A stretch of DNA of 64,000 nucleotides from Litorimonas cladophorae (GCF_014652455.1 NZ_BMYV01000003.1:310001-374000), one strand, 5' to 3'. Shown: positions 35,357-45,174, counted from the stretch's first letter. Made by a program: numbers and translations. Notes: generated by a model from the sequence alone, not told the origin.

Positions 35357-36505
35357 TTAAACTATTGCTGCTTTCGCCACCTCTTGTTCGGCAAATTCAC
35401 TAGCCATCAGATATAACCATTGATCAGGTTGATTCTCTATGAATTCCGAAATGAATGCACCAAAATTTCCATCCAAGTAATGCTTTAACTTCTGAGGCCT
35501 GTATCGAGCCAATGAACCTAGATAGAAGAAAACTCCATAAATTGAACAGACTTGTGGCCAAGTTCGTTCGTCTTCCGATAAATAGATATAGTGCTTCCTG
35601 AAAGGCTTCTGAGTCGAAACCGAACTCCATAAATGATCCGAAACCAAACTCGATAATTTGTTGATTTTTTCTGATGGTCTTCCAGTAGAAATAGGGGACA
35701 TTAATTCCAAAGAGATTAGGTCAGAACCTCTCTCCATTAGGGACCCATTCCTAAGCTCTTCGCATTTAACGACACGCCAATGATCACTAAGATACGTTAA
35801 ATTAAGTAAGTCCCATTGGGTATATGCGAGCCTTCTATATTCCGATTTAGGCAAATTCATCTTCGCCCAAATGAAGCCTCCAGATTTATCGTGAAGATAT
35901 TCAATTTCTGGAATATTAATAAATCTTTCTTTTTTTCCTGCCGCCGCACACCACAGTCGGTGTCCTACCAAAACTTGAGAAAACATATCCTTCATCGAGA
36001 ATTCAAATCTTTGTTCCTCAAAACCTTCTGGATCATATTCCTTGTAGAAATCTTCAAATAAATTTGGAGGATTTCCGGTTCGACTTTTATGGCCAATCAG
36101 CTTAGATGTAGTAGGCTTATTTCCTAAGGTGCTAAATTTGAGACTTAATCCATGATGACTATCGCTTATAGTGACGTATCTACCACGCATTAGGAGCAGG
36201 CATTTTATCAAATTGTGAAATGAGTAATACACAAGCAATGGCTTGGCATTTTCCACATTAGCGTATTTTGATGCTTGATAAAAATCTTTGGCTTGATCAA
36301 AATATGCCAAAGCTTCCTTAATTCTCTTTTTGGATGCATCTGACTGAGATATCGACGTTCTTATTACATTAAATGGATCGCTGGCAAATACTCTTGGTTG
36401 CATTGAAAACTTCGTTGATTTTTTCTTCGCCGGCCAAAAAGAAAATCCTACCTCTCGACTGTTTATCTTGAGAGGTTCACCAATTCTATAATTTGCTACT
36501 TTCAT
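35357..36505 (-). CDS. YaaC-like protein in AT-rich DNA
   Basis: 382-residue protein resembling YaaC (Bacillus) and related families: the helical LLVYYSFHNLIKCLLLMRG (residues ~91-109), HGLSLKFS, RPSEKINKL and WLYLMASEFA near the end. Function unknown. Its DNA is much more AT-rich than its neighbours (22 G/C in the 60 bases 36121-36180) and uses many A/T-ending codons, so it was probably acquired. It ends 2 bp from the ftsK stop and starts 9 bp from the pepP-like stop, a tight single-gene insertion. Confidence 0.65.
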   Translation of the reverse strand: MKVANYRIGEPLKINSREVGFSFWPAKKKSTKFSMQPRVFASDPFNVIRTSISQSDASKKRIKEALAYFDQAKDFYQASKYANVENAKPLLVYYSFHNLIKCLLLMRGRYVTISDSHHGLSLKFSTLGNKPTTSKLIGHKSRTGNPPNLFEDFYKEYDPEGFEEQRFEFSMKDMFSQVLVGHRLWCAAAGKKERFINIPEIEYLHDKSGGFIWAKMNLPKSEYRRLAYTQWDLLNLTYLSDHWRVVKCEELRNGSLMERGSDLISLELMSPISTGRPSEKINKLSSLVSDHLWSSVSTQKPFRKHYIYLSEDERTWPQVCSIYGVFFYLGSLARYRPQKLKHYLDGNFGAFISEFIENQPDQWLYLMASEFAEQEVAKAAIV

Positions 36506-36514
36506 TTCATCCCC

Positions 36515-37750
36515 CTAGAGTTTCACACCCCCAAACGGCTCATCCACCGAATGACTCGGCTGCGTGAACCACTTCGGTCCGTCTGCTGTCATGTAGAAAT
36601 GATCTTCCAATCGCACGCCAAATTCACCCTCGCCGTTTTCTTTATACAGACAGATCATGGGTTCATTTGAGAAGCACATGCCGGGTTCCAAGATCGTATC
36701 GTCACCCCAATTCAGATAAGGCCATTCGTGAATGTCGAGGCCAATACCGTGACCTGTGCGATGCGGCAGGCCTGGCGTTTCATAGCCCGGTCCAAAGCCG
36801 CGGGATTCCAACTCGGCGCGCGCGGCCAAATCGACATCGCCACAACGCGTTCCGATTTGCGCGGCTTCGAACGCTTTGGCTTGGGCGGCTTTTTCCGCAT
36901 TCCAAACTTTGCGGTGTTCATCCGTGGGATTGCCGAAAACATAGCTGCGCGTGATATCGGAAATATAATCATGGAGCTGACACCCCGTATCGATCAGGAC
37001 CATGTCCCCAAATTCCAGCGTCTTTGGCTCGCGCACGCCATGTGGGAACGCGCTATCGGGACCGAATAACACGATCTTGAAGTAACTGCCTTTGGCCGCG
37101 CCAACTTTGCGGTGCGCGGCGTCCAAGAACGCGCCCACTTCGGCGGTGGTCATATGCTCGCCCAACATGGACGCGGTGGCTTTGTGAACCGCCAATGTCA
37201 TTTCCTTGGCGCGGGTCATCAGCGCGATTTCGGCCGGTGATTTAATCATACGGCAGGCGGCCGTGACGGAGGCGCCGTTCGAGAATGTGAAGGCGGGTGA
37301 AGCTTTGGCGATGCCGTCGCTGACAAAGAATGGCGTGGCTTCGTCCAATCCAATTTGTCCAGATGTCACACCTGCCGCCGCGAGGTGCTCGGCGATCAAG
37401 CCATAGGGACTCTCATGTTCTTCCCATGTGGCGACCTCGCCCGGGACGGTCATGAATTGCAGAATCGTGCCTTTTTCGAAGGCGGGGGCAATATAGATCG
37501 GCGCACCTGTGGGAAGCAGCAACGCCCCCACCATGCGCTCTGAGCTATTCCAGCGCGTCCCCGTGAAATAGTAAAGCGACGTCCCCGCATGCAGGTAAAG
37601 CGCGACGAGGCCCTGCTCTGCCATCAAGCTCTGCGCCTTACTGATGCGCGCTTGAAATTCTTCCTCGGCGATGGGTTTGACCCCTGCCGTCATATCCGAG
37701 AGTTTTGCCAAGGCCTCTTCCGCCGTCCATCCGCCTACGCCTCTAGTCAT
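36515..37750 (-). CDS. M24 family Xaa-Pro peptidase (aminopeptidase P-like)
   Basis: 411-residue metallopeptidase removing N-terminal residues before proline. N-terminal creatinase-like domain to ~165, then the pita-bread domain with all five metal ligands: VLIDTGC Asp, SDITRSY Asp, HRTGHGIGLD His, SNEPMI Glu and VRLEDHF Glu. Upstream in-frame Met at residue 20 is an alternative start. The long C-terminal WFTQPSHSVDEPFGG tail is as in alphaproteobacterial homologues. Confidence 0.93.
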   Translation of the reverse strand: MTRGVGGWTAEEALAKLSDMTAGVKPIAEEEFQARISKAQSLMAEQGLVALYLHAGTSLYYFTGTRWNSSERMVGALLLPTGAPIYIAPAFEKGTILQFMTVPGEVATWEEHESPYGLIAEHLAAAGVTSGQIGLDEATPFFVSDGIAKASPAFTFSNGASVTAACRMIKSPAEIALMTRAKEMTLAVHKATASMLGEHMTTAEVGAFLDAAHRKVGAAKGSYFKIVLFGPDSAFPHGVREPKTLEFGDMVLIDTGCQLHDYISDITRSYVFGNPTDEHRKVWNAEKAAQAKAFEAAQIGTRCGDVDLAARAELESRGFGPGYETPGLPHRTGHGIGLDIHEWPYLNWGDDTILEPGMCFSNEPMICLYKENGEGEFGVRLEDHFYMTADGPKWFTQPSHSVDEPFGGVKL

Positions 37751-37858
37751 CGCCTTGATCCTCTTTTTCTCGTTCTGGCTTTGCCTCTATCAAGGCTGGA
37801 CTGCTAATTCTATCTGCGATGTTGTGGCTCTTTTGTGGGCGTGATGCGTAACTAAGAC

Positions 37859-38122
37859 ATGAGCACCACGACACCCGACCGAAAATTCCCCGATGATTTC
37901 ATCCCCGCAACGCCGCGACCTGATGAGGGCGCGCTGACGACGTCAGAAATCGTCGCGATGGCGTGGGACGATGAAACCAGTTTCGACAACATCCTGGCGC
38001 AATCTGGCCTGTGCGAGGGCGAAGTCATCAAGATCATGCGCGGTCACATGAAACCCAGCAGTTTCCGTATGTGGCGCAAGCGCGTGAGCGGGCGCGCGAG
38101 TAAGCATGTAGCGAAACTCTAG
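37859..38122 (+). CDS. DUF2805 / TIGR03643 family protein
   Basis: 87-residue protein matching the TIGR03643 pattern: TTSEIVAMAWDDETSFDNILAQ-like middle, LCEGEVIKIMR and the C-terminal MKPSSFRMWRKRVSGRASKH. Basic at the C-terminus, perhaps nucleic-acid-binding; function unknown. Transcribed divergently from the pepP-like gene. Confidence 0.9.
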   Translation: MSTTTPDRKFPDDFIPATPRPDEGALTTSEIVAMAWDDETSFDNILAQSGLCEGEVIKIMRGHMKPSSFRMWRKRVSGRASKHVAKL

Positions 38123-38572
38123 GCGAGCAAAAGCCCCCACAGCCCACAATTTTTCAAAGAGGGTCTGCCAGATTACGCGATGTCCGATAAAATGGGACGT
38201 CCGCAGGATCGGCACTCACGACGGAATACCGAATAAGAGTTTTGTTTTTCGCAAGTGGTAATCCTGCGGCGATGCTTCTCGTGTAGCGGCCTCACTTGAT
38301 TGCCGCCGTTACAGGCTGTCAGGCACGCGCTACCCGGCCCCTTGAAATCTGGCGTTACCCAAACCTCAATAGACACACCGTCTCTCGATACAAACCAGTC
38401 ACGTATACTTGCCTGTCCCGTGTCCGAAAGAACCACTTAAACATAGGGGTAAAATGGGCGACGGGGATCAATCTCTTGTTATTTTTATAAGACCCTGAAA
38501 ATGAGGGGTTATAATTCATCGAACCCAGGGATCATTTCCCTTTGGGCAGATGATAGGAGATTAAATCACGCT
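38123..38572. other. Intergenic region with no clear gene
   Basis: 450 bases between the DUF2805 and FKBP genes. A GTG-started minus-strand frame (38173-38436, 87 codons, Cys-rich C-terminus) is the longest but matches no family I know and has no ribosome binding site. I see no RNA gene or repeat. Confidence 0.4.
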
Positions 38573-39043
38573 CTAGTGATGATGCCCGCCGACGCCGTGG
38601 GCATGACCGTGGGCGATTTCGTCGGCTGTGGCGTCGCGGCTCTCTGTGATCTCGACGTCGAAGTTTAGGTTCACCCCAGCCAGCGGGTGGTTCCCGTCAA
38701 TGAAGACTTCTTCGCCCAAGACATTCACAACGCGAAAAATGGGCGAGGCAGGTTCATCATTGATCTTAAATTGAAGACCCGGTTTCACCTCTGTGCCCGG
38801 TGGAAATTGCGCGAGTTTTACGTTCATCTTAAAGGCTGGATTAACCTCGCCATACCCCTCTTTGGCGGGCAGCGAGACCGATTTTTTATCTCCCACAGAT
38901 AAGGTCTGCATCTCCTTGTCGAGGGCTGGCAAAATTTGGCCACTCCCCGCGAGATAGAGCATCGGGTCACGCCCCGCCGAACTATCCAGCACCTCACCCG
39001 CATCGTTTTTTAGCGTGTAGTGAAATCCGATGACTTTGGTCAT
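38573..39043 (-). CDS. slyD: SlyD-like FKBP-type peptidyl-prolyl isomerase
   Basis: 156 residues. FKBP domain with YTLKNDAGEVLDSSAGRDP, an inserted chaperone flap (about residues 65-125: LPAKEGYGEVNPAF, VNVLGEEVFIDGNHPLAGVNL) and a His-rich tail HGHAHGVGGHHH. This is the SlyD layout: prolyl isomerase, chaperone and metal binding (Ni) in one protein. The ATG at 39043 with AAAGGA upstream is chosen over an earlier frame start at 39091. Confidence 0.93.
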   Translation of the reverse strand: MTKVIGFHYTLKNDAGEVLDSSAGRDPMLYLAGSGQILPALDKEMQTLSVGDKKSVSLPAKEGYGEVNPAFKMNVKLAQFPPGTEVKPGLQFKINDEPASPIFRVVNVLGEEVFIDGNHPLAGVNLNFDVEITESRDATADEIAHGHAHGVGGHHH

Positions 39044-39108
39044 GATGGGTCGTCCTTTAATTTTGCAGGGGCGTGATAAGGGATGGAGCATGGTGGGCCA
39101 ATAAAAAT

Positions 39109-39675
39109 CTAGGTTTCACTTTCACTCCACCTCAACATTTCAGAATATAACGTAAACTTCTGACGCCCCTCGTTCGATAGGTCATCTCGATACAGTCCAA
39201 TAAGGTACTCCAGCGCATATTCATAAAGACGACCTGCCGCGAGTTCGATGTAAAATAAGCCCTTTGCTTTATCTTGAGGAACGCCGACACCATCTCGCAG
39301 CCCTAAGCCATAGCAATATTGTGATTTTGGAAAACCTTGATCCGCCGACGCTTTGTACAAATTTACAGCGGCCTCGTGATCACCGCGCTCCCAGAGTCGA
39401 CACGCATGTTGATACTGTGCCTCCGCGACGCCCGCTTCGGAACTTTGTCGCATTTTGTCGTTGTACCATGCCTCCATTTTCTCATCGGGCATGCCAGGTC
39501 GCGACAAATACGCCTCCAAATATGCGAACTTTTGGGGGTTAGACTTTAGAAGGCTAGCAAGTTTTTTGTCTGTTATTTCAAATATCAGATCGTAAGTTTC
39601 TGCATCGCAATAACCCAGCGCATCAATCAGGCACTCAACAAATTTGACGTTACTTTTGATTTCATCACTATCCAT
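39109..39675 (-). CDS. Sel1-repeat protein
   Basis: 188-residue protein with two to three Sel1-like repeats: AQYQHACRLWERGDHEAAVNLYKASADQG and SQYCYGLGLRDGVGVPQDKAKGLFYIELAAG (each given only in part here; residues ~75-160). No signal peptide. Sel1 repeats mediate protein interaction; partner unknown. Immediately upstream of the slyD-like gene on the same strand (65 bp between). Followed upstream by terminator structures of pnp. Confidence 0.8.
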   Translation of the reverse strand: MDSDEIKSNVKFVECLIDALGYCDAETYDLIFEITDKKLASLLKSNPQKFAYLEAYLSRPGMPDEKMEAWYNDKMRQSSEAGVAEAQYQHACRLWERGDHEAAVNLYKASADQGFPKSQYCYGLGLRDGVGVPQDKAKGLFYIELAAGRLYEYALEYLIGLYRDDLSNEGRQKFTLYSEMLRWSESET

Positions 39676-39746
39676 TTGCCGCGCTCCTCATTTTTCTGAA
39701 AATAGCACCGTGCCGTGTAAGATTAAGTAAACCGGTCGCCCAACAA

Positions 39747-39776
39747 AAAACCCGCTCTCTTTCGAGGGCGGGTTTT
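39747..39776 (-). terminator. Rho-independent terminator of pnp
   Basis: AAAACCCGC (39747-39755) pairs with GCGGGTTTT (39768-39776); A-rich left side gives a T tract on the minus strand. Bidirectional in principle. Confidence 0.85.
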
Positions 39777-39801
39777 CTTTTATCTATCTAACTTGGTTAC
39801 A

Positions 39802-39819
39802 CCGACACGTTACCGTGTC
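39802..39819. other. Stem-loop in the pnp 3' region
   Basis: CCGACACG/CGTGTCGG: an 8-bp perfect stem with a tiny loop, between the long inverted repeat and the terminator. It lacks a T tract and may protect the pnp 3' end or help transcription pause. Confidence 0.5.
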
Positions 39820-39821
39820 GG

Positions 39822-39868
39822 CTAGCGATTGGAATTGATCCTATTGGATCAATTCCGGACATCGCTAG
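39822..39868. repeat. 47-bp inverted repeat overlapping the pnp stop
   Basis: Outer arms CTAGCGAT/ATCGCTAG and inner arms GGAATTGATCC/GGATCAATTCC pair around a 4-base centre, with short asymmetric linkers (T; GGAC). It runs across the pnp stop codon (39865-39867), forming a strong hairpin in the mRNA. Confidence 0.7.
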
Positions 39869-42063
39869 TCTTCGCGACGCTTACGTGGACGACGTGCGCG
39901 CTTTGGCTTGTCGTCTCCGCCATTGTCTTCGGCTGGGGCATCGCCCTCTTCGCGTGGGATTTCGAGACCTGTTTCTTGGTCAACGAATTTCATCGACAGA
40001 CGCACTTTACCGCGATCGTCGAAGCCCATGAGCTTGACGTAAACTTCTTGGCCTTCAGCCAGGAAGTCAGATGGGTGGTTCACGCGCTCAGGTTTGATCT
40101 GAGAGACATGCACAAGGCCGTCTTTTTTGCCAAAGAAGTTCACGAATGCGCCGAAATCGACAACTTTCACGACTTTACCTTTGTAGATCGCGCCAGCTTC
40201 TGGATCAGCCGTTAGGCCGTGGATCCATTCGCGTGCAGCGTCGATGGACTTTTTGTCCGTCGAGGCGATCTTGATTGTGCCATCGTCTTCAACAGAAACG
40301 CGAGCGCCTGTTGTGTCAACGATTTCACGGATGACCTTGCCGCCTGTACCGATGACGTCACGGATTTTATCAACCGGGATTTTCATCGTTTCAATGCGTG
40401 GAGCAAATTCACCAACTTCTTCACGGGAAGAGGCGAGGCCTTTGTTCATTTCGTCGAGGATATGAAGACGACCTGCATTGGCTTGCTCAAGCGCAGTTGT
40501 CATGATCTCTTCGGAAATACCGGCGATCTTGATGTCCATCTGTAGGGACGTGATGCCTTCGGATGTACCCGCAACTTTAAAGTCCATGTCACCGAGGTGA
40601 TCTTCGTCGCCGAGGATATCAGACAGAACAGCAATGCCGCTCTCTTCTTTGATGAGGCCCATTGCGATACCAGACACTGGACGCTTCAACGGAACGCCTG
40701 CATCCATCATAGCCAATGAACAGCCACAAACTGTCGCCATGGAAGACGACCCATTTGATTCCATGATCTCGGAGACCAAACGGATTGTGTAGGGGAAGTC
40801 TTCTGGTGTCGGAAGCACAGCCTGAAGCGCGCGCCATGCGAGCTTACCATGACCATGTTCGCGACGGGACGTGCCGCCCATGCGACCCGCTTCACCAACA
40901 GAATATGGTGGGAAGTTATAGTGCAAGAGGAACTTGTTTTTGATCGTGCCAGTCAGCTGATCAACGAACTGCTCGTCATCAGATGTGCCCAATGTCGCCA
41001 CGCAAAGCGCTTGTGTTTCGCCGCGTGTGAATAAAGCCGAACCATGTGTACGCTCGAGAAGGCCAACTTGGCTTTCGATTGGGCGAACTTGGTCAAGCTT
41101 ACGACCGTCGATACGTTTCTTTGTCTTGATGACAGTTGTACGGACCGTTTCGGATTCGATGGATTTGAACACGTCAGAAAAGACGTTGGACTTCATGCCA
41201 TCTGGATTTTCGTCAGAGGCTGCAAGAGCCGCTTCAGCTTCAGCGCGAACAGTACGCAGAGCGTCTTGACGCTCCATTTTGTCTGTTTTCTTATACGCCG
41301 CTTTGATGCCTTTTTCGGCAATCTTTTTCATGGCTTTCTTCTCAGCCGTGTAATCTGGCGATTCAAAAGTCCAAGCTGGCTTGGCAGCTTGCTCGGCCAA
41401 ATCGATGATCGCATCGATGACGTCTTGGCAACTCTCATGCGCGAACATAACGGCGCCGATCATTTGCTCTTCTGTGAGTTCGTCAGCTTGGCTTTCCACC
41501 ATCATGACGGCGTCTTCTGTACCTGCAACAACGAGGTCGAGTTCGGATTCTTCGAGCTCTTGCAGCGTTGGGTTCAAGACATAGTCACCATCGATAAGGC
41601 CAACGCGGGACGCCGCGATTGGGCCCATGAACGGAAGACCTGAAATGGCCAAGGCAGCAGATGCGCCGATCATGCCGAGGATATCTGGCTCGTTTTCGAG
41701 ATCATGCTGTAGAACTGTGATGACGACCTGAACTTCGTTTTTGAAACCCTTTGGGAACAATGGACGGATTGGACGGTCAGTCAGGCGGGAGATCAAAGTC
41801 TCGCGCTCTGTCGGGCGACCTTCACGTTTGAAGTAGCCACCTGGAATTTTGCCCGCAGCGTAGAATTTTTCTTGGTAGTTTACGGTCAGCGGGAAGAAGC
41901 TTTGTCCCGGCTTTTCGGATTTCGCAGCACAGACGGTTGCGAGGAGTTTTGTGTCGCCATAGGTCACAAAAACTGCGCCGTCAGCTTGGCGGGCCATGCC
42001 GCCGGTTTCGAGGGTCAGCGTACGGCCGGCCCAATCTAGTGATACTGTTTTCTTATCGAACAT
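39865..42063 (-). CDS. pnp: Polyribonucleotide nucleotidyltransferase (PNPase)
   Basis: 732-residue phosphorolytic 3'-5' exoribonuclease of the degradosome. Two RNase PH-like domains (residues ~1-230 and ~330-560, with [11 protein letters not shown]-like [12 protein letters not shown] and [19 protein letters not shown]), a KH domain ([14 protein letters not shown]) and a C-terminal S1 domain ([17 protein letters not shown]). The acidic/basic tail ([21 protein letters not shown]) is a usual extra. It follows rpsO with a 191-bp gap that contains a stem-loop. Confidence 0.97.
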   Translation of the reverse strand: MFDKKTVSLDWAGRTLTLETGGMARQADGAVFVTYGDTKLLATVCAAKSEKPGQSFFPLTVNYQEKFYAAGKIPGGYFKREGRPTERETLISRLTDRPIRPLFPKGFKNEVQVVITVLQHDLENEPDILGMIGASAALAISGLPFMGPIAASRVGLIDGDYVLNPTLQELEESELDLVVAGTEDAVMMVESQADELTEEQMIGAVMFAHESCQDVIDAIIDLAEQAAKPAWTFESPDYTAEKKAMKKIAEKGIKAAYKKTDKMERQDALRTVRAEAEAALAASDENPDGMKSNVFSDVFKSIESETVRTTVIKTKKRIDGRKLDQVRPIESQVGLLERTHGSALFTRGETQALCVATLGTSDDEQFVDQLTGTIKNKFLLHYNFPPYSVGEAGRMGGTSRREHGHGKLAWRALQAVLPTPEDFPYTIRLVSEIMESNGSSSMATVCGCSLAMMDAGVPLKRPVSGIAMGLIKEESGIAVLSDILGDEDHLGDMDFKVAGTSEGITSLQMDIKIAGISEEIMTTALEQANAGRLHILDEMNKGLASSREEVGEFAPRIETMKIPVDKIRDVIGTGGKVIREIVDTTGARVSVEDDGTIKIASTDKKSIDAAREWIHGLTADPEAGAIYKGKVVKVVDFGAFVNFFGKKDGLVHVSQIKPERVNHPSDFLAEGQEVYVKLMGFDDRGKVRLSMKFVDQETGLEIPREEGDAPAEDNGGDDKPKRARRPRKRRED

Positions 42064-42167
42064 ACGTGTGATTTCTTTCTTTCATCGTACTTGTTTTACT
42101 GTCTTGGCCTTTGCCTCAGAACAGTTTCCATCGGCGGTCATTCGCTTGGATGGAGAATATCGCCCCA

Positions 42168-42195
42168 CCGTTTGAAAAGGAATTTTTCACAACGG
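42168..42195 (-). other. Stem-loop in the rpsO-pnp spacer
   Basis: CCGTT-TGAAAA and TTTTCA-C-AACGG form an 11-bp stem with one bulge. In gammaproteobacteria this spacer holds an RNase III site that regulates pnp; a similar role is possible but unproven. Confidence 0.45.
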
Positions 42196-42254
42196 TAAGT
42201 GCGCGAAAGGCCGCCAACTGGCGACCCTTGGTCTTAACGATAGGTTAGAGCCGA

Positions 42255-42524
42255 TTAACGACGTAGACCCAAACGTTTGATGAGGTCCTGATAACGGTCC
42301 TCGCTCTTTTTCTGAACATAGCTGAGAAGGCTACGGCGCTTGTTGACCATCAACAAAAGACCACGACGTGAGTGGTTGTCTTTTTTGTTGGTTTTGAAGT
42401 GCTCTGTCAGGTTAACAATCCGCTCTGTGAGGATTGCGATCTGAACTTCGGGTGAGCCTGTATCGCCAGGCTTCGTTGCGTATTCTGTGATCAAAGCGGC
42501 TTTGCGCTCGGGTGTGATCGACAT
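42255..42524 (-). CDS. rpsO: 30S ribosomal protein S15
   Basis: 89-residue primary 16S-binding protein at the centre of the 30S platform. Signature [36 protein letters not shown], followed by [19 protein letters not shown] (each partial), all intact. Ends with LIKRLGLRR as is standard. Between truB (18 bp upstream on this strand) and pnp, the classic order. Confidence 0.98.
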   Translation of the reverse strand: MSITPERKAALITEYATKPGDTGSPEVQIAILTERIVNLTEHFKTNKKDNHSRRGLLLMVNKRRSLLSYVQKKSEDRYQDLIKRLGLRR

Positions 42525-42542
42525 CGTATTTCTCCGGTGTAA

Positions 42543-43466
42543 CTACATATTAAAAACGCGTTTCGGGATGAATAACCCGTCCTGCGGTGAGCAGAGCGAA
42601 ATCAATACACCGTCCAATTCGGCCCGTATGAAATCGTCCATTTGAACGAGGTCTGGAGAGTTGGGCGGCGCGGTAATTCCGCGTCCATGTCTCAAATCAA
42701 CTGCTTGGTCGGCTGTGATGGCCAGCACCGGGATGTCGTCCAGTGCGGTCGTCACGGGGTGCAGCCCCTCTGAGACGCGGGCCACTTCGCACATATCTTC
42801 CAACGCGTCCAGCGTTATTGACTGTGCCAAGCCGAACGGCCCGACACGTGTTCGACGTAAAACAGAGACATAACCGCAAGCGCCCAATTCAACGGCCAAA
42901 TCCCGCGCCAGCGAGCGAATATAGGTGCCTTTTCCGCAATCAACTTCGAAAACAGCGGTGTCTGGCGTGGTCTTTACAAGGTCAAAATGGTCCACACGGA
43001 CGGGGCGTGGTTTCATCTCGACGGCCTCCCCTGCGCGGGCGAGGTCATAAGCGCGTTTGCCATCAATTTTGATCGCAGAAAATTTGGGTGGAGCCTGCTC
43101 AATCTCCCCAATGAATTGCGGCAGGGCCGCGCGAATATCAGACTCGGTCGGGCGCACATCAGAGCTGGCCGTGACGTCGCCTTCAGCATCCTGTGTCGCG
43201 CGGGTTTCACCCCATGTGATCTCAAACATATAGGATTTGGCCGCATCCATCATAAAGGGAACCGTCTTGGTCGCCTCGCCCAGCGCAATCGGCAAAATGC
43301 CTGAAGCGAGCGGATCGAGCGTGCCCGCATGACCCGCCTTTTGGGCCTGAAACAACCACTTCATTTTACTAACCATCGGCGTCGACCCGACACCATAAGG
43401 CTTGTCCAGCACTACCCAGCCATGGACGGGGTTGCCCTTTTTTCTTTTGCGTCCATTCGGGTCCAT
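42543..43466 (-). CDS. truB: tRNA pseudouridine(55) synthase TruB
   Basis: 307-residue enzyme making psi55 in the T loop. HGWVVLDKPYGVGSTPMVSKMK start, catalytic Asp in AGHAGTLDPLASGILPIALGEATK, then KTYxF-like YMFEITWGETRATQDAEG and KGTYIRSLARDLA. ATG at 43466 (MDPNGRKRKKG) adds a short basic N-terminus. In the usual order rbfA-truB-rpsO-pnp, but here a lipoprotein gene on the opposite strand separates it from rbfA. Confidence 0.97.
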   Translation of the reverse strand: MDPNGRKRKKGNPVHGWVVLDKPYGVGSTPMVSKMKWLFQAQKAGHAGTLDPLASGILPIALGEATKTVPFMMDAAKSYMFEITWGETRATQDAEGDVTASSDVRPTESDIRAALPQFIGEIEQAPPKFSAIKIDGKRAYDLARAGEAVEMKPRPVRVDHFDLVKTTPDTAVFEVDCGKGTYIRSLARDLAVELGACGYVSVLRRTRVGPFGLAQSITLDALEDMCEVARVSEGLHPVTTALDDIPVLAITADQAVDLRHGRGITAPPNSPDLVQMDDFIRAELDGVLISLCSPQDGLFIPKRVFNM

Positions 43467-43585
43467 GCGGAGGCTCTCTTAAGAGTTGCAATTATTCATT
43501 TTTCTTGCGTGATCTGCCTTGATTGCAAAATGAAATCACCCAATAGAAAGGACCTAACTTTAATTGGGTCAGGGGACCACATAAT

Positions 43586-44014
43586 ATGAATATCAAACTC
43601 ATCGCTGCTCTTGCGGCATCTATCAGCCTTTCCGCTTGTTCAACCATCGCAAACGGCAAAAACCAAGCCGTTCAATTCACAACGGGGGACGTTGAAGGAG
43701 CAGATTGCGTTGTATCCGGCGGTCGTGACGGCGCCGTAAATTTGAAATTCTCAACGCCTGCAGAAGTTCAGGTGCGCCGCGCTAAAGCTGCGATTGATGT
43801 AGAATGCAGCAAAGCTGGTTATGAAACAGCGTCACGTACAGTGGAATCTAAAATGGAAGGCTCAACTGGCGGCAATGTTGTGGCTGGCGGATTTGTAGGC
43901 CTCGGCGTTGACGCGATGACTGGCGCAATGTTCAAATATCCTGACACGATCATCGTCAAAATGAAGCCCGTTGGAGTGACAACGCCGACGGTCACGGGGG
44001 AACCAATCTCTTAG
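43586..44014 (+). CDS. Small lipoprotein
   Basis: 142-residue exported lipoprotein: signal LIAALAASISLSACST with lipobox LSAC (Cys18), then GKNQAVQFTTGDVEGADC, strand-rich middle and a Gly-rich stretch (STGGNVVAGGFVGLGVDAMTG) typical of small outer-membrane lipoproteins that contain a 'PEGA-like' or translocation-associated fold. Function unknown. It has its own terminator and sits inside the rbfA-truB gap. Confidence 0.82.
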   Translation: MNIKLIAALAASISLSACSTIANGKNQAVQFTTGDVEGADCVVSGGRDGAVNLKFSTPAEVQVRRAKAAIDVECSKAGYETASRTVESKMEGSTGGNVVAGGFVGLGVDAMTGAMFKYPDTIIVKMKPVGVTTPTVTGEPIS

Positions 44015-44040
44015 GCTTTCACATAGATTGAACATTTGGA

Positions 44041-44068
44041 CCCTCTCCGTTTCACGGAGGGGGTTTTT
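44041..44068 (+). terminator. Rho-independent terminator of the lipoprotein gene
   Basis: CCCTCTCCGT/ACGGAGGGGG stem with a 3-base loop, followed by TTTTT. Confidence 0.9.
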
Positions 44069-44081
44069 ATTGGGTGAGAAT

Positions 44082-44510
44082 CTACTCGGACTCTTTTTTC
44101 AAATCCTGCGCGATATGTGGGTCTTGCAATAAGCGGGTCATATCCTCTGCGGTTTTAAAGCTCTCGTCTTTCATGAAACGGAGGCGCGGCGTCGACTTCA
44201 TTTGCATTTCTTTGCCTAAGCGCCCGCGTAAAAACGACTGGCTGCGTTGTAGAGCCTCCATGATGACATCATGATCGTGGTCGGTGCCCAAAGGTGCAGC
44301 ATAAACGATCGCATGTTTCAAATCGGGGGAGGCACGAACTTCGGAAATCGTAATGGACACGCCCCGCAAATCCGGATCGCGCAAGGGTTCGCGCGATAGA
44401 ATTTCAGCCAGGGCGCGGCGGATCAATTCGCCCGCTTTAAGCTGACGTTGGGATGGTGGACGGTTTTTGGACATGGACGGGTCCATAGAGCCAGATGCCA
44501 CATTTTCCAA
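44082..44510 (-). CDS. rbfA: 30S ribosome-binding factor RbfA
   Basis: 142-residue assembly factor for the 30S subunit. KH-type fold with SQRQLKAGELIRRALAEIL, VSITISEVRASPDLKHAIVY and the C-terminal RFMKDESFKTAEDM. Length is normal. In most relatives it follows infB directly; here an XRE regulator gene (opposite strand) and 0.7 kb lie between. Confidence 0.96.
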   Translation of the reverse strand: MENVASGSMDPSMSKNRPPSQRQLKAGELIRRALAEILSREPLRDPDLRGVSITISEVRASPDLKHAIVYAAPLGTDHDHDVIMEALQRSQSFLRGRLGKEMQMKSTPRLRFMKDESFKTAEDMTRLLQDPHIAQDLKKESE

Positions 44511-44692
44511 GACCCATATACGCTTGGGGTTCAGCTAGGGTCAGAACAGCGTCACGGGCTACATCAGACAACGTTGACAAATAAGTGATAGAAGTGTCAG
44601 TTTACTTGTTATAGCCCTACACATTAATTTAAAATTGTGCCAAGGGTAAGCAAGGCTGATGGGGGCAACCATTCGCCAATGAGGGCAAAATC

Positions 44693-45040
44693 ATGAAGAG
44701 AGACGTCAGAACGGCCACAGAGGTCGATGCTTTTGTAGGCGCAAAACTCAAAGAGTTACGTAAGTCTGTTAAGATGAGCCAAACGGACCTCGCGACGCGT
44801 GTCGGCGTTACATTTCAACAAATTCAAAAATATGAGCGTGGTACAAATCGTATTGGTGCAAGCCGCCTCTGGGATTTTTGCAAAGTTTTCGATGTCAAAC
44901 CCGGTCGTTTTTTTGAAGGTGTAGAAGATCACCTCGCCGACGATTTGCAAATGTCGAACACGGCCCATGTAGCTCCCATACAGAGCATCTCTAAAACCGT
45001 GGTGTCGAGACAGGTTAAGATGGCGATGTCGTCCGACTGA
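44693..45040 (+). CDS. XRE family transcriptional regulator
   Basis: 115 residues with a Cro/C1-type HTH near the N-terminus: LRKSVKMSQTDLATRVGVTFQQIQKYERG (partial here; residues ~22-50). The following FEGVEDHL and basic C-terminus fit small alphaproteobacterial regulators of the 'cell-cycle/stress' kind. Targets unknown. Lies between infB and rbfA, opposite strand. Confidence 0.9.
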   Translation: MKRDVRTATEVDAFVGAKLKELRKSVKMSQTDLATRVGVTFQQIQKYERGTNRIGASRLWDFCKVFDVKPGRFFEGVEDHLADDLQMSNTAHVAPIQSISKTVVSRQVKMAMSSD

Positions 45041-45174
45041 GTCGATACTGATCCTGCAGACACCAAGATTATCCGCAATCCCGATGGGTCGATAAGATTA
45101 GACGAATACTTTGGCGGTGAAGCCTGTTCACTATCCTCATCACCATTTCCCCCGAACCCACTATTCCAAATGAA

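Noticed and set aside
38173-38436. GTG-started 87-codon frame on the minus strand
   Set aside because: No ribosome binding site, no family match and odd composition at the C-terminus.
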